From: Polaribacter sp. SA4-10 | GTDB lineage: Bacteria > Bacteroidota > Bacteroidia > Flavobacteriales > Flavobacteriaceae | DNA: 64,000 nucleotides | Reading direction: 5' to 3' | Assembly: GCA_949519155.1 (NCBI GenBank) | Contig: CATIQU010000035.1 | Span: forward strand, 62,001 to 126,000 | Shown here: piece by piece, positions 1 through 8,821 of the stretch | Numbering within the stretch: position 1 is the stretch's first letter | Layout of the letters: every line of letters begins with the position of its first letter | Notes under the pieces: generated by a model | What the model was told of the DNA's origin: nothing | The model's input: only the letters and a program-made list of their open reading frames with translations | The model's database searches: none | Made by a program: the position numbers and the translations under genes

Positions 1-811
1 CCCAAAATTTTCGTTTTTCTTTTAAAGCTTTTTCTTCTTTTGCGACTTTCTCGAGTTCTTTTACCGAAAGTACTTTTAAGAACGATGGGTGTTGTTCAAT
101 TGCATATTCAATTTTTGTAATGATATCTGCAACATCTTCATTTTCATAATCAATTTCTAAAGGTTCTTTAATAACCATCGATTGCAGAACATTTCGCTTT
201 TTTATGTTGAGTCCTTTTTTGTCAAAAGAACGTCTAAAACCATCAATAACTACTGGAACAACTATGGGTTTATATTTTTTAATAATATGTGCGGTTCCTC
301 TTCGTATTGGTTTAAAAGCCGTTGTTGTTCCTTGTGGAAAAGTAACTACCCAACCGTCATCCAATGCCATTCCTATTTTAGAAACATCAGACATTTTTAC
401 CTGCCTGTTAATATCTTCTCCTTTACTTCTCCAAGTTCTTTCTACAGATACCGAGCCCGCATAACCAAATATTTTTGGAATAATTCCAGAACGCATGGTT
501 TCCCCTGCTGCAATAAAGTAAAAATTCAGTTTTGGATTCCATAAATAACCAACATTTTTTATGGAATTATCTCTCCCTTTAAGAGACGCATTAAAAACAT
601 GAAACATTGCAATTACGTCCGCAAAATAAGTTTGATGATTTGAGATAAAGAGGACATTTTTTTTAGGTAAATTTCTAATAATTTCAGATCCCTCTATTTT
701 TAAATTGTTGAAGCGTCTGAATCTACTGTGAAAAAAAATACCAACAATTCTAATAATCCATTTTTTAATAAAAAGTATATGTCCAAAGGGATTTCTTTTA
801 AATAGGGGCAT
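1..811 (-). CDS. PlsC-like 1-acylglycerol-3-phosphate acyltransferase family protein (C-terminus cut by window edge)
   Basis: Start ATG at 811; 270 codons are open to the window edge with no stop, so the C-terminus is missing. The family moves an acyl group onto lysophosphatidate or a related acceptor at the inner membrane. The N-terminus (about residues 10-30) is hydrophobic and basic, as in membrane-associated PlsC proteins. An acyltransferase block NHQTYFAD starts at residue 58 and a second block FPQGTT lies near residues 158-163. Both differ from the textbook motifs: His-to-Asp spacing is five residues instead of four, and FPEGT has become FPQGT. It lies 56 bp after the Nudix gene on the same strand and is probably co-transcribed. 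The substrate cannot be told from sequence. Confidence 0.8.
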   Translation of the reverse strand, partial: MPLFKRNPFGHILFIKKWIIRIVGIFFHSRFRRFNNLKIEGSEIIRNLPKKNVLFISNHQTYFADVIAMFHVFNASLKGRDNSIKNVGYLWNPKLNFYFIAAGETMRSGIIPKIFGYAGSVSVERTWRSKGEDINRQVKMSDVSKIGMALDDGWVVTFPQGTTTAFKPIRRGTAHIIKKYKPIVVPVVIDGFRRSFDKKGLNIKKRNVLQSMVIKEPLEIDYENEDVADIITKIEYAIEQHPSFLKVLSVKELEKVAKEEKALKEKRKFW

Positions 812-867
812 GATAAAAAATTCTTTTATTTCCTGCCAATCTACAAAAAGAAATTAGAATCTCTCTA

Positions 868-1491
868 CTAGAACAACTCTTTAATTTCAGATAATATCAT
901 AGCTGTAGCCCCCCATACAATGTAATCATCTAGTTTAAAGCAGGGTACATTGACTTTGTGCATATAGGAAGTTGACATTTCAACAGTGCTAATATTCACG
1001 TCATTTAATAAGTCTTCCAAAAGCACCTCAATAGTAGCGGCTACTTCATAATTTATATTAAATAGAGGTCTCTGATTTGTGAACCCAATAAAAGGGGTCG
1101 CTAAAAAATTACTGGGAGGTATAAAAACCGTTGTCAATTCTCTAATTGTATGAATGGAATCGGAATGAATGCCCACTTCTTCAAAGGTCTCTCTTTTAGC
1201 AGTATGTTCTAGACTGCGATCATTGATTGCTGTTTTTCCACCAGGAAAACTAATTTGTGAAGAATGTGTGCCTTTATAACTGGCTCTTTTGGTTAGTAAA
1301 ATACGGGTCTTATTTTGATCATCGGGATAAAATAAGGCCAAGACTGCTGCCTTTTTTGGATTATTTGCTTTAATTGTATCTTCATCATAGCGCAACCTTA
1401 ACTCAGGAGCTAATTTAAATTGTGCATCTAAACCACCCAACTTTGAGGTTTTTAAATCAGATATTCGTTCTTTGAAGTCAATAAAGTTCAT
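868..1491 (-). CDS. Nudix hydrolase, CoA pyrophosphatase (NudL/YeaB-like) family
   Basis: 207 residues, normal for this Nudix subgroup. The UPF0035-type signature is recognisable: LLTKRAS (65-71) followed by HSSQISFPGGK (76-86). The metal-binding Nudix core RETFEEVG follows at 100-107. By family it would split CoA or acyl-CoA at the pyrophosphate, giving phosphopantetheine and 3',5'-ADP. The spacing between the GG and the REXXEE core matches NudL-like members better than MutT. It sits upstream of the acyltransferase gene; both are linked to acyl-chain metabolism, but functional coupling is only inference. Confidence 0.85.
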   Translation of the reverse strand: MNFIDFKERISDLKTSKLGGLDAQFKLAPELRLRYDEDTIKANNPKKAAVLALFYPDDQNKTRILLTKRASYKGTHSSQISFPGGKTAINDRSLEHTAKRETFEEVGIHSDSIHTIRELTTVFIPPSNFLATPFIGFTNQRPLFNINYEVAATIEVLLEDLLNDVNISTVEMSTSYMHKVNVPCFKLDDYIVWGATAMILSEIKELF

Positions 1492-1510
1492 TAAAAGTAA
1501 TTACTTCTAA

Positions 1511-1518
1511 CAAACTTA
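1511..1518 (-). promoter_or_regulatory. Candidate -7 box (TAAGTTTG) for the Nudix gene
   Basis: On the minus strand this reads TAAGTTTG, matching the Bacteroidota TAnnTTTG -7 element, 20 bp before the Nudix start codon. No TTG at suitable spacing was found, so only the -7 half is supported. Confidence 0.4.
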
Positions 1519-1612
1519 AAGTTTTTCAATGAAAAGAAGTCTTATTTGTGATTAAATATAAAGTTCTTTTTTTTGAAATTGAATGCACGCAGTCATTCAC
1601 ACAAAAAAAATC

Positions 1613-1918
1613 TTATTCTTTAAAAAGAAAACCGAGGCCCAATCTACTTAAAAACTTTTTCTCAAAAGCCCAGAAAAATTTAAATTGCCCAAACAACCAT
1701 CCAACAAGAGGTAAGGTAAGTTGGTAAATAGGAAAGATCAATAAAATTCGTAATGGCCAATAGACTGCTGAAGATATGGACTCAGGTGATAATCCTAAAA
1801 AAGCTGTAATGGGTTTGGCTACCCAAGCTGCGAAAGAACCGTTGATAGCGAAAACTATAAAAATTGCAATTACAGACCAGTTGCTTTCAATATTCCAACG
1901 CTTTTTAAGTTTTTCCAT
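1613..1918 (-). CDS. DUF6787-like small membrane protein
   Basis: 101 residues with a charged N-terminus (MEKLKKRWNIESNW), one hydrophobic helix at about 16-33 and further hydrophobic segments at about 52-78. The tail is Phe/Lys-rich (GQFKFFWAFEKKF). This matches the small flavobacterial membrane family I know as DUF6787; the family name is from memory and no function is established. It lies 121 bp upstream of the Nudix gene on the same strand, so co-transcription is uncertain. Confidence 0.65.
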   Translation of the reverse strand: MEKLKKRWNIESNWSVIAIFIVFAINGSFAAWVAKPITAFLGLSPESISSAVYWPLRILLIFPIYQLTLPLVGWLFGQFKFFWAFEKKFLSRLGLGFLFKE

Positions 1919-2116
1919 GCTGCGAAATTAAGCACAAAAAAAAAGGCGAACAAGTGATTTTCATTGTAATTTTAAAAGATTTCACATCATCACAACATTA
2001 CCACTAAAAAGAAGCATATTTCCGTTTTTTAGAATTAAAAAGATACAAAGTTTATTAACAGTCTCTTCTAAATATTTTTTTTACCTTTCAAATCTAAAAA
2101 TCAAGAAATACAACAT

Positions 2117-3442
2117 ATGAAAAAACTGGCATTACATTGGAAGATTTTAATAGGAATGGTCTTAGGAATTGTTTTTGGTTTCCTTATGAACTCTGTTGAT
2201 GGTGGTAAAGGTTTTGTAATCGATTGGATCAAGCCATTTGGTACTATTTTTATCAATCTTTTAAAATTAATTGCAGTTCCGTTAATATTAGCCTCCTTGA
2301 TTAAAGGTATTTCAGATTTGAAAGATATTTCTAAGATTAAAAAAATGGGTGCGAGAACTATTGTCATCTATGTTTTAACAACGGTTGTTGCTATTATTAT
2401 TGGGCTGGGAATTGTTAATGTTGTAAAACCAGGCGAAGGAATGTCTGCTGATACTATAGACAAAATAAAAACAAAATATGAAAACTCTGCGGGTGTTGTT
2501 GATAAACTGACAAAGGCAACTGCACAAAACGATGCAGGTCCTTTACAAGCATTAGTGGATATATTCCCAAGTAATATTTTTCAATCATTTGTTAGTGCCA
2601 GCATGTTGCAAATTATCTTTTTTGCATTGTTTGTAGGTATTTCATTGTTATTGATTTCAGAAAAAAAATCAAAACCATTAATGGATTTCTTCGATTCACT
2701 AAATGAAATGGTGATGAAAATGGTAGACCTTATCATGCTTTCTGCACCGTTTGCTGTTTTTGCTTTATTGGCAAATGTCATGATTGCTTTTGACGATACT
2801 GAGATTCTCTTAAAACTTTTGGTATATGCCTTGTGCGTTGTAGGAGGCTTATTTTTAATGATTTGCTTTTACTTAATTTTGGTCAGTGTCTATACAAAGA
2901 AAAGTCCCTTTTGGTTTTTAAAACAAATTAGCCCAGCACAATTATTAGCGTTTTCTACAAGTTCTAGTGCTGCAACATTGCCAGTAACAATGGAAAGAGT
3001 AGAAGAGCATTTAGGTGTAGATAAAGAAGTTTCTGGGTTTGTATTGCCTGTAGGAGCCACCATTAATATGGACGGCACCAGTTTATACCAAGCCATCGCC
3101 GCCGTGTTCATTATGCAAGTAATTTGGCCAGAAGGACTCACATTTTCAAATCAATTAATTATTGTTGGAACCGCATTATTAGCCTCTATAGGGTCTGCAG
3201 CCGTACCAAGTGCAGGTATGGTCATGCTAGTTATCGTATTAGAATCAGTTGGTTTCCCAGAAGAATTATTACCCATTGGATTGGCTTTAATTTTTGCTGT
3301 AGACAGACCTTTAGATATGTGTAGAACGATGGTTAATGTTACTGGAGATGCAACCGTATCAATGATAATTGCAAAATCGTTAGGAAAATTACACGATCCA
3401 AAACCAAAAAATTGGGACGATAATTATGAAGACGTAAAGTAG
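2117..3442 (+). CDS. Dicarboxylate/amino acid:cation symporter (DAACS family)
   Basis: 441 residues, the usual length for GltP/DctA-type carriers. It imports C4-dicarboxylates or acidic amino acids with H+ or Na+ across the inner membrane. Hallmarks are the serine-rich re-entrant loop FSTSSSAATLPVTM (near 278-291), NMDGTSLYQ (near 317-325) and DRPLDMCRTMVNVTGDA (near 395-411). The arginine and aspartate in the last motif bind the substrate carboxylates in the family. The N-terminus (WKILIGMVLGIVFGFLM) is the first membrane helix. A sulfurtransferase gene follows 27 bp downstream. Confidence 0.93.
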   Translation: MKKLALHWKILIGMVLGIVFGFLMNSVDGGKGFVIDWIKPFGTIFINLLKLIAVPLILASLIKGISDLKDISKIKKMGARTIVIYVLTTVVAIIIGLGIVNVVKPGEGMSADTIDKIKTKYENSAGVVDKLTKATAQNDAGPLQALVDIFPSNIFQSFVSASMLQIIFFALFVGISLLLISEKKSKPLMDFFDSLNEMVMKMVDLIMLSAPFAVFALLANVMIAFDDTEILLKLLVYALCVVGGLFLMICFYLILVSVYTKKSPFWFLKQISPAQLLAFSTSSSAATLPVTMERVEEHLGVDKEVSGFVLPVGATINMDGTSLYQAIAAVFIMQVIWPEGLTFSNQLIIVGTALLASIGSAAVPSAGMVMLVIVLESVGFPEELLPIGLALIFAVDRPLDMCRTMVNVTGDATVSMIIAKSLGKLHDPKPKNWDDNYEDVK

Positions 3443-3469
3443 CTCTAATGATTAGCAGTGAAAGAAAAT

Positions 3470-4303
3470 ATGTTTAGTAAACCCTTAGTTTCTGTAGATT
3501 GGTTGTACCATAATTTAGAAGATGAAAATTTGATCATCCTAGATGCTACCATTCCAAAAATAACAGAAAAAGCAGTTGCTTCTATTATTAAAGAACAAAT
3601 TGGAAGTGCAATTTTTTTTGATATTAAAAACACCTTTTCAGACGCCAAATCAGCCTTTCCTAATACCGTGTTGTCTCAGAAAAAATTTGAGATTGAAGCT
3701 CAAAAATTAGGTATAAATAACCATTCTAAACTCGTTATTTATGACGACATAGGTATTTATGCTTCACCAAGAGTGTGGTGGATGTTTCAATTAATGGGTT
3801 TTAAAAATTGTGCAGTTTTAGATGGTGGTTTGCCTGCATGGAAAGCGAAAGGGTATTCGACCGACAAACCAACAACACAAACCTTTATAAAAGGAAATTT
3901 GATAACAAACTACCAACCAGAGAAAATAAAATTCACAAAGAATGTTTTAGCTTCAATTGACGTCGCCTCAGTATTGGTAGCAGATGCGCGCTCTAAAGAA
4001 CGTTTTTCAGGAACAGTATTAGAACCAAGAAAAGAAGTAAGAAATGGGCACATTCCTAATGCAATCAATATTCCGTATACTGAATTTTTACAGCAAGGAA
4101 TGATGAAACCGACAGCAATATTAAAAGCTATCTTTCGTGACAAAAATCCCACTAAAAAGACACTTATTTTTTCATGTGGTACTGGAATTACAGCCTGTAT
4201 TTTAGCTTTAGGAGCTGAACTTTGTGGTATTGAAAACTATGCCGTTTATGATGGGTCATGGACGGAGTGGGGAAGTACTCTTGATTTACCAATATCTAAA
4301 TAA
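3470..4303 (+). CDS. Sulfurtransferase, tandem rhodanese (3-mercaptopyruvate/thiosulfate sulfurtransferase type)
   Basis: Two rhodanese domains, with the active-site loop CGTGITA in the second (Cys near residue 236). The loop resembles mercaptopyruvate sulfurtransferase (CG[ST]GVT) more than classical thiosulfate sulfurtransferase (CRKGV). It moves sulfane sulfur to cyanide or thiols. I start it at ATG 3470 (MFSKPLVSVDWL), which fits the family N-terminus; an in-frame GTG at 3458 would add four residues. The last 8 bp overlap the end of the convergent HAD gene. Confidence 0.9.
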   Translation: MFSKPLVSVDWLYHNLEDENLIILDATIPKITEKAVASIIKEQIGSAIFFDIKNTFSDAKSAFPNTVLSQKKFEIEAQKLGINNHSKLVIYDDIGIYASPRVWWMFQLMGFKNCAVLDGGLPAWKAKGYSTDKPTTQTFIKGNLITNYQPEKIKFTKNVLASIDVASVLVADARSKERFSGTVLEPRKEVRNGHIPNAINIPYTEFLQQGMMKPTAILKAIFRDKNPTKKTLIFSCGTGITACILALGAELCGIENYAVYDGSWTEWGSTLDLPISK

Positions 4304-4955
4304 AATCTTTTAAGGAATTAAAATCTGAAATTACAGCATCTGCATTTTCGAGCGTTTGCCCTTCTGAAAGTTTGTTCGCATAACCAAAAACAAAAATACC
4401 TGCGTCATTGGCCGCTTTTATGCCGTTGTCAGAATCTTCGATAACGATACAATTTTCTTTTGGGGTATTGCCTAAAAGGGCTGCTTTTTCAAAAATTTCT
4501 GGATGCGGTTTTGATGCCATTAAATCGGCGCCACTTATTTTTGCTGAAAAATAAGAATGCAAATTGAAACGATCAAAAACACGGTTAATATTGACCATTG
4601 CAGAGGATGATGCCAAAATTAAGGTAATCTCTTTATGATGAAAGTATTTTATAATTTCTTCAACGCCATCTACCAAATGCAAGCCTGGATTGTTCTCAAA
4701 AAAATTCACATAGCGTCTTCGCTTGTCTAAAACCAATTCATCGGCATCCAAATCCAAATTAAAATGTGCAATCAATCGTTGAAAAGCATTGATTGTTGAA
4801 GAACCCGTTAAAGTTTTGTATACCTTTTCAGAAACATCCAAACCCAAAGAAACAAAGGTTTCATAATATGCTTTTTTGTGAATCTCTTCAGAATCTATAA
4901 TCACTCCATCCATGTCAAAGATGACGCATTGAATATTTTTCGAATTTTTTTTCAT
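4296..4955 (-). CDS. HAD family hydrolase, beta-phosphoglucomutase-like subfamily
   Basis: 219 residues. The HAD motif I is FDMDGVIIDSE, with nucleophile Asp14 and acid/base Asp16. Motif II is ASSSAM (near 115-120) and the metal-binding end is VIEDSDNGIKAA (near 170-181). The helical cap between motifs I and II matches the PGMB/phosphatase subfamily, which acts on sugar phosphates or similar small phosphate esters. The substrate is unknown. The DCC-family gene lies 17 bp upstream, so the two probably form an operon. Confidence 0.88.
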   Translation of the reverse strand: MKKNSKNIQCVIFDMDGVIIDSEEIHKKAYYETFVSLGLDVSEKVYKTLTGSSTINAFQRLIAHFNLDLDADELVLDKRRRYVNFFENNPGLHLVDGVEEIIKYFHHKEITLILASSSAMVNINRVFDRFNLHSYFSAKISGADLMASKPHPEIFEKAALLGNTPKENCIVIEDSDNGIKAANDAGIFVFGYANKLSEGQTLENADAVISDFNSLKDFI

Positions 4956-4972
4956 TTGTTTAAAATTGTATT

Positions 4973-5416
4973 TTAAAGAGTTGAATCTATAGAACTAAAA
5001 GACGATAAAAAGCGTTTTTCTAACTCCGGAGTGGGGCGCATGCAACTTTCTCTTTGACCAAACCATTTGTATCTGTTTTTCGCAATAAAATCATAAATTA
5101 AATTTCTTAAAAATGGAGGTGCAATCCAACAGACTTGAGTCAGATACCACCATCCACCAAAAGTTCTCATTATCTTTAATACCGCAGTTGCTTTATAGTT
5201 GAAGGTGCTTGGTGTTTGGTAGAGTAGTATTGAATCCATTTTTACAAGATCAATATTTAAATTTTGAACAATTTTTTTACCAACTTCTGACTGTAATGCA
5301 CAAAAGATAAAGTTGTTTTTTGTATCAAACCGAATGACTTTTAAAACGCTATTGTTACATAAATTACACATTCCATCAAATAAAATTACTTTTTTGTTCT
5401 TAAGCGAGTGAATCAT
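4973..5416 (-). CDS. Thiol-disulfide oxidoreductase DCC family protein (DUF393)
   Basis: 147 residues, typical for the family. The N-terminal strand and motif LFDGMCNLCNNSV contain the diagnostic D-G-x-C-x-x-C (Cys17, Cys20). RYKWFGQRESCMRP near 117-130 is the conserved C-terminal segment. A thioredoxin-like fold and redox role are inferred from the family; partners are not known. It is first in a two-gene unit with the downstream HAD hydrolase. Confidence 0.88.
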   Translation of the reverse strand: MIHSLKNKKVILFDGMCNLCNNSVLKVIRFDTKNNFIFCALQSEVGKKIVQNLNIDLVKMDSILLYQTPSTFNYKATAVLKIMRTFGGWWYLTQVCWIAPPFLRNLIYDFIAKNRYKWFGQRESCMRPTPELEKRFLSSFSSIDSTL

Positions 5417-5440
5417 TTATAAACGTTCTATTATGAGTTA

Positions 5441-5475
5441 CAAAAGTACTTCATCTTTTTTATATTTTCCCACAA
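5441..5475 (-). promoter_or_regulatory. Candidate flavobacterial promoter for the DCC/HAD pair
   Basis: Minus-strand TACTTTTG at 5448-5441 matches TAnnTTTG, and a TTG at 5475-5473 could be the -33 element. The 24-bp spacer is slightly long. The box lies 25 bp before the DCC start codon. Confidence 0.45.
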
Positions 5476-5490
5476 AATTATTACATCAAT

Positions 5491-5526
5491 TTGTAACATT
5501 TTTTTTATTTATACGTCTTACCTTTG
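5491..5526 (+). promoter_or_regulatory. Candidate promoter for the MacAB-like operon
   Basis: TACCTTTG at 5519-5526 matches TAnnTTTG. A TTG at 5491-5493 may serve as -33, with a 25-bp spacer. It lies about 97 bp before the ATPase start, giving a leader of about 90 nt. Confidence 0.45.
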
Positions 5527-5622
5527 AAGTTATTTATAAATAGAAAATACCTACCGTTTTTAACATATAATTAATAGCGGAAAATAGGGGTATTAAGTAC
5601 TTTGGACAAAAATTAACATTAA

Positions 5623-6315
5623 ATGATTAGAATAGAAAAACTCCATAAATCATATCCGATCGGAAAAGATTCATTACATGTTTTAAAAGGAATTGATTTG
5701 CATATTAAAGAAGGCGAATTTGTTTCTATTATGGGATCTTCTGGTTCAGGGAAATCGACGTTGTTAAACATTGTTGGTTTGCTAGATATTCATGATGAAG
5801 GAGAATACTATTTAAATGGGCAACTGATAAAAGATTTAAACGAGAAAAAAGCAGCCATCCTTAGAAATAAATTCTTAGGTTTTGTTTTTCAATCATTCAA
5901 CTTAATTTCTTACAAAACTGCCTTAGAAAATGTTGCATTGCCTTTGTATTATAAAGGAATGAACAGAAAAGAACGTTTAAAAGTTGCTTTGGACTATTTA
6001 GACAAAGTAGGTCTAAAAGACTGGGCGAGTCACCTGCCAAATGAACTTTCAGGGGGGCAAAAACAACGAGTTGCAATTGCAAGAGCGTTGGTTACAAATC
6101 CAAAAGTAGTATTAGCAGATGAACCAACAGGAGCGCTTGATACTACTACGACTGATTCTGTGATGGATTTGCTAAAAGATATTAACGACGAAGGAATGAC
6201 TGTTTTTGTGATTACTCATGAAGAAGAAGTTGCCGAGCAAACCAAAAGAATTGTACGACTAAGAGATGGAGTCATTATTAGCGATACCCTTACAAAAGCC
6301 GCCAAAGCACAATAA
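5623..6315 (+). CDS. ABC transporter ATP-binding protein, MacB/LolD type
   Basis: 230 residues. Walker A GSSGSGKST (38-46), signature LSGGQKQR (142-149) and Walker B VLADEPTG (about 163-170) are intact. The sequence is of the LolD/MacB ATPase type, which couples ATP hydrolysis to conformational pumping of FtsX-like permeases rather than to membrane transit of small solutes. First gene of a tight unit: the permease starts 2 bp after its stop, then a second permease and an adaptor follow. Confidence 0.93.
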   Translation: MIRIEKLHKSYPIGKDSLHVLKGIDLHIKEGEFVSIMGSSGSGKSTLLNIVGLLDIHDEGEYYLNGQLIKDLNEKKAAILRNKFLGFVFQSFNLISYKTALENVALPLYYKGMNRKERLKVALDYLDKVGLKDWASHLPNELSGGQKQRVAIARALVTNPKVVLADEPTGALDTTTTDSVMDLLKDINDEGMTVFVITHEEEVAEQTKRIVRLRDGVIISDTLTKAAKAQ

Positions 6316-6317
6316 TT

Positions 6318-7550
6318 ATGTTTGACTTAGATCGTTGGAGAGAAATTTTTCAAAGCATTAACAAAAACAGGTTGCGTTCTGTAATGTCTGGGTTTACAGT
6401 TGCATTTGCAATTTTATTATTCACCCTACTTTTTGGGGTTGCATCTGGATTAGGAAACTTTTTCAAAAGTGCTTTTTCAGACGATGCACAAAATATGATG
6501 CTGGTTCGTGTTTGGAAAACAACAAAACCCTACAAAGGATTACAAACAGGAAGAGCAATCCAACTTAAAAATACAGACTATAATTACGTTACAGAGGAAT
6601 ATGAAGATCAAATTCAGTACCAATCTGCAAGAATTTATAAGAATTTTTCCATTAAGTATAAGAATGAAGCAAGTAGTTACAGTGTAAGAGCTGTGCATCC
6701 AGATCATCAGTTTTTAGAAAAAACACTCATGGATGAGGGGCGCTATTTGAATAATAGAGATCTTCGAGAAAAATCAAAAGTAATTGTCATTGGTCGATTG
6801 GTAAAAAAAGATTTATTTGGCGAAAAACCAGCACTCGGAAAAAGAGTGAATGTAAATGGAAGTTCTTTTTTAATTATTGGAATCTTTTCAGATGAAGGAG
6901 GAGATAATGAAGAGAGAATTGTATATATTCCTGTTACTACGGCTCAAATGATGTATGGAAATAATGATTATATCAGTCAGATTAATTTAGGATACAATCC
7001 GAATTTAAGTACAGATGCTGCCATAGCTTTTGGTAAGAAAGTAGAACGTGATATGCGTAAAAGACTGAATATCCATCCAGACGATCAAAGTGCATTATCA
7101 GTTCGAAATATGGCTGAAGCAAATAAGTTTGTTGGTATTTTAATGTTTGCTCTGTATTTGATCATTGGTTTCATCGGTTCAGGAACTCTCGTTGCAGGGA
7201 TTATAGGTATCAGTAATATTATGATTTTTGTGATTAAAGAACGTACCAAAGAATTTGGAATCCGAAAAGCCTTAGGGGCAACACCAGGTTCTATCATTGG
7301 AATGGTCGTTCAAGAATCTGTATTGATAACCACATTAGCAGGGTATTTTGGGTTGACATTAGGTACATATATACTGAGCGCGATCGGTAATAGTTTGGAG
7401 GAGACATATTTTATCAAGGATCCAAGTGTTAGTCCAGGAATTGTCATTGGAGCAACAGTTATTTTAATCCTATCTGGGTTAATAGCAGGATATGTTCCCG
7501 CAAAAAGAGCCGCAAGAATCAAACCCATAGAAGCATTAAGAGCAGATTAA
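6318..7550 (+). CDS. ABC transporter permease (MacB-like periplasmic core plus FtsX domain), first of two
   Basis: 410 residues. One N-terminal membrane helix (about 22-45), a periplasmic MacB_PCD domain (about 50-270) and three C-terminal helices form the FtsX domain. The coupling motif KERTKEFGIRKALGATPGSI near 305-325 and the end PAKRAARIKPIEALRAD are typical. It pairs with the ATPase 2 bp upstream and the homologous permease 2 bp downstream, so a heterodimeric MacB-like pump is likely. The exported substrate is not deducible. Confidence 0.9.
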   Translation: MFDLDRWREIFQSINKNRLRSVMSGFTVAFAILLFTLLFGVASGLGNFFKSAFSDDAQNMMLVRVWKTTKPYKGLQTGRAIQLKNTDYNYVTEEYEDQIQYQSARIYKNFSIKYKNEASSYSVRAVHPDHQFLEKTLMDEGRYLNNRDLREKSKVIVIGRLVKKDLFGEKPALGKRVNVNGSSFLIIGIFSDEGGDNEERIVYIPVTTAQMMYGNNDYISQINLGYNPNLSTDAAIAFGKKVERDMRKRLNIHPDDQSALSVRNMAEANKFVGILMFALYLIIGFIGSGTLVAGIIGISNIMIFVIKERTKEFGIRKALGATPGSIIGMVVQESVLITTLAGYFGLTLGTYILSAIGNSLEETYFIKDPSVSPGIVIGATVILILSGLIAGYVPAKRAARIKPIEALRAD

Positions 7551-7552
7551 TT

Positions 7553-8797
7553 ATGAAATTTTTATTTGATTCAGATACATGGCAAGAAATTTACGGAAGC
7601 ATCCGTAAAAATAAAGTACGAACAGGAATTACTATTATTGGTGTTTTATGGGGTATTTTCTTGTTAGTCGTTTTGCTAGGTGCTGCAAGAGGTCTAGAAA
7701 ATAGTTTTAATAAAGCTTTTGGTAATTTTGCTACCAATAGCGTTTTTGTTTGGACACAATCTACAGACACCCCATTTAAAGGCTTTCAAAAAGGAAGAAG
7801 ATTTCGACTAAACATGAAAGATATTCAGGTTTTAAAGTCGGAATATGCTGATAAAATTAAACTATTGGCACCCAGAAATCAAACCATGAATTTAATTATT
7901 AAAGATTTTAAATCAGGTTCTTTTAAAGTGAGTGGAGATTTTCCTGTTTTAGATCAAATTCAGAAGAAAAAATTAATTTATGGACGTTTTTTAAACCAAA
8001 ATGATATTACCTCGAGCGCAAAAGTAACGGTCATTTCAGAAGATATTTACAAGCAACTTTTTGAAAAAGATGAAATGCCTATCGGGGAGAATATTAAAAT
8101 AAACAGTATCAATTATAAAGTAATTGGGGTCTACGAACCTTCGAATACAATCGATTTTGACGGAGATACTGCATACATTCCTTTTTCTACCTTTAAAAAA
8201 GTATACAACACGGCCAATAATATTGACTGGATGATGATAACTGCCAATGACGGAATTGATATTGAGCAAATGGAGAGTGATGTGTTGCTAACGCTTAAAA
8301 ATTTACATAAGGTACACCCCGAAGACGATAGAGCTTTTGGAAGTGTTAACCTTGGAAAAGAAATTGCTAAGTTTACTGGGTTTTTAACCGGTATGCAGTT
8401 TTTAACTTGGTTTGTGGGGATAGCAACATTAATTGCGGGTGTTTTTGCCATTGGAAACATTCTACTCATTACGGTAAAAGAACGCACCAAAGAAATAGGA
8501 ATACGAAGAGCTTTAGGTGCGACACCTAAAAGTATCCGACAACAAATTATTTTAGAGTCAGTTTTTTTAACAACCGTAGCTGGAATGATTGGTATTATTT
8601 TGGGAGCTACTGTTTTAATGATTATCGATAAGTTTTTTGGGCAAGGTGAAGATGCAACCTTAGTAAATCCAACCGTAAACATTCCAATTATATTAGCCGC
8701 ATTTACAACATTAGTCGTTTTAGGAACATTAATCGGTTTGATTCCAGCGCATATGGCAACAGTAGTGAAACCAATAGAAGCATTAAGAGAAGAATAA
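7553..8797 (+). CDS. ABC transporter permease (MacB-like periplasmic core plus FtsX domain), second of two
   Basis: 414 residues, with the same four-helix layout as the preceding permease and clearly paralogous to it. Compare KERTKEIGIRRALGATPKSI here with KERTKEFGIRKALGATPGSI upstream, and both end in KPIEALR. Sequence divergence between the two suggests a heterodimer. The adaptor starts 24 bp downstream. Confidence 0.9.
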   Translation: MKFLFDSDTWQEIYGSIRKNKVRTGITIIGVLWGIFLLVVLLGAARGLENSFNKAFGNFATNSVFVWTQSTDTPFKGFQKGRRFRLNMKDIQVLKSEYADKIKLLAPRNQTMNLIIKDFKSGSFKVSGDFPVLDQIQKKKLIYGRFLNQNDITSSAKVTVISEDIYKQLFEKDEMPIGENIKINSINYKVIGVYEPSNTIDFDGDTAYIPFSTFKKVYNTANNIDWMMITANDGIDIEQMESDVLLTLKNLHKVHPEDDRAFGSVNLGKEIAKFTGFLTGMQFLTWFVGIATLIAGVFAIGNILLITVKERTKEIGIRRALGATPKSIRQQIILESVFLTTVAGMIGIILGATVLMIIDKFFGQGEDATLVNPTVNIPIILAAFTTLVVLGTLIGLIPAHMATVVKPIEALREE

Positions 8798-8821
8798 AGA
8801 GCATAAAACAATCAATAAATC

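Noticed and set aside
8131-8811. Long open frame on the minus strand opposite the second ABC permease
   Set aside because: It mirrors the permease reading frame, has unlikely composition (Ile/Pro/Val-rich without domain), and no promoter; it is a shadow of the real gene.
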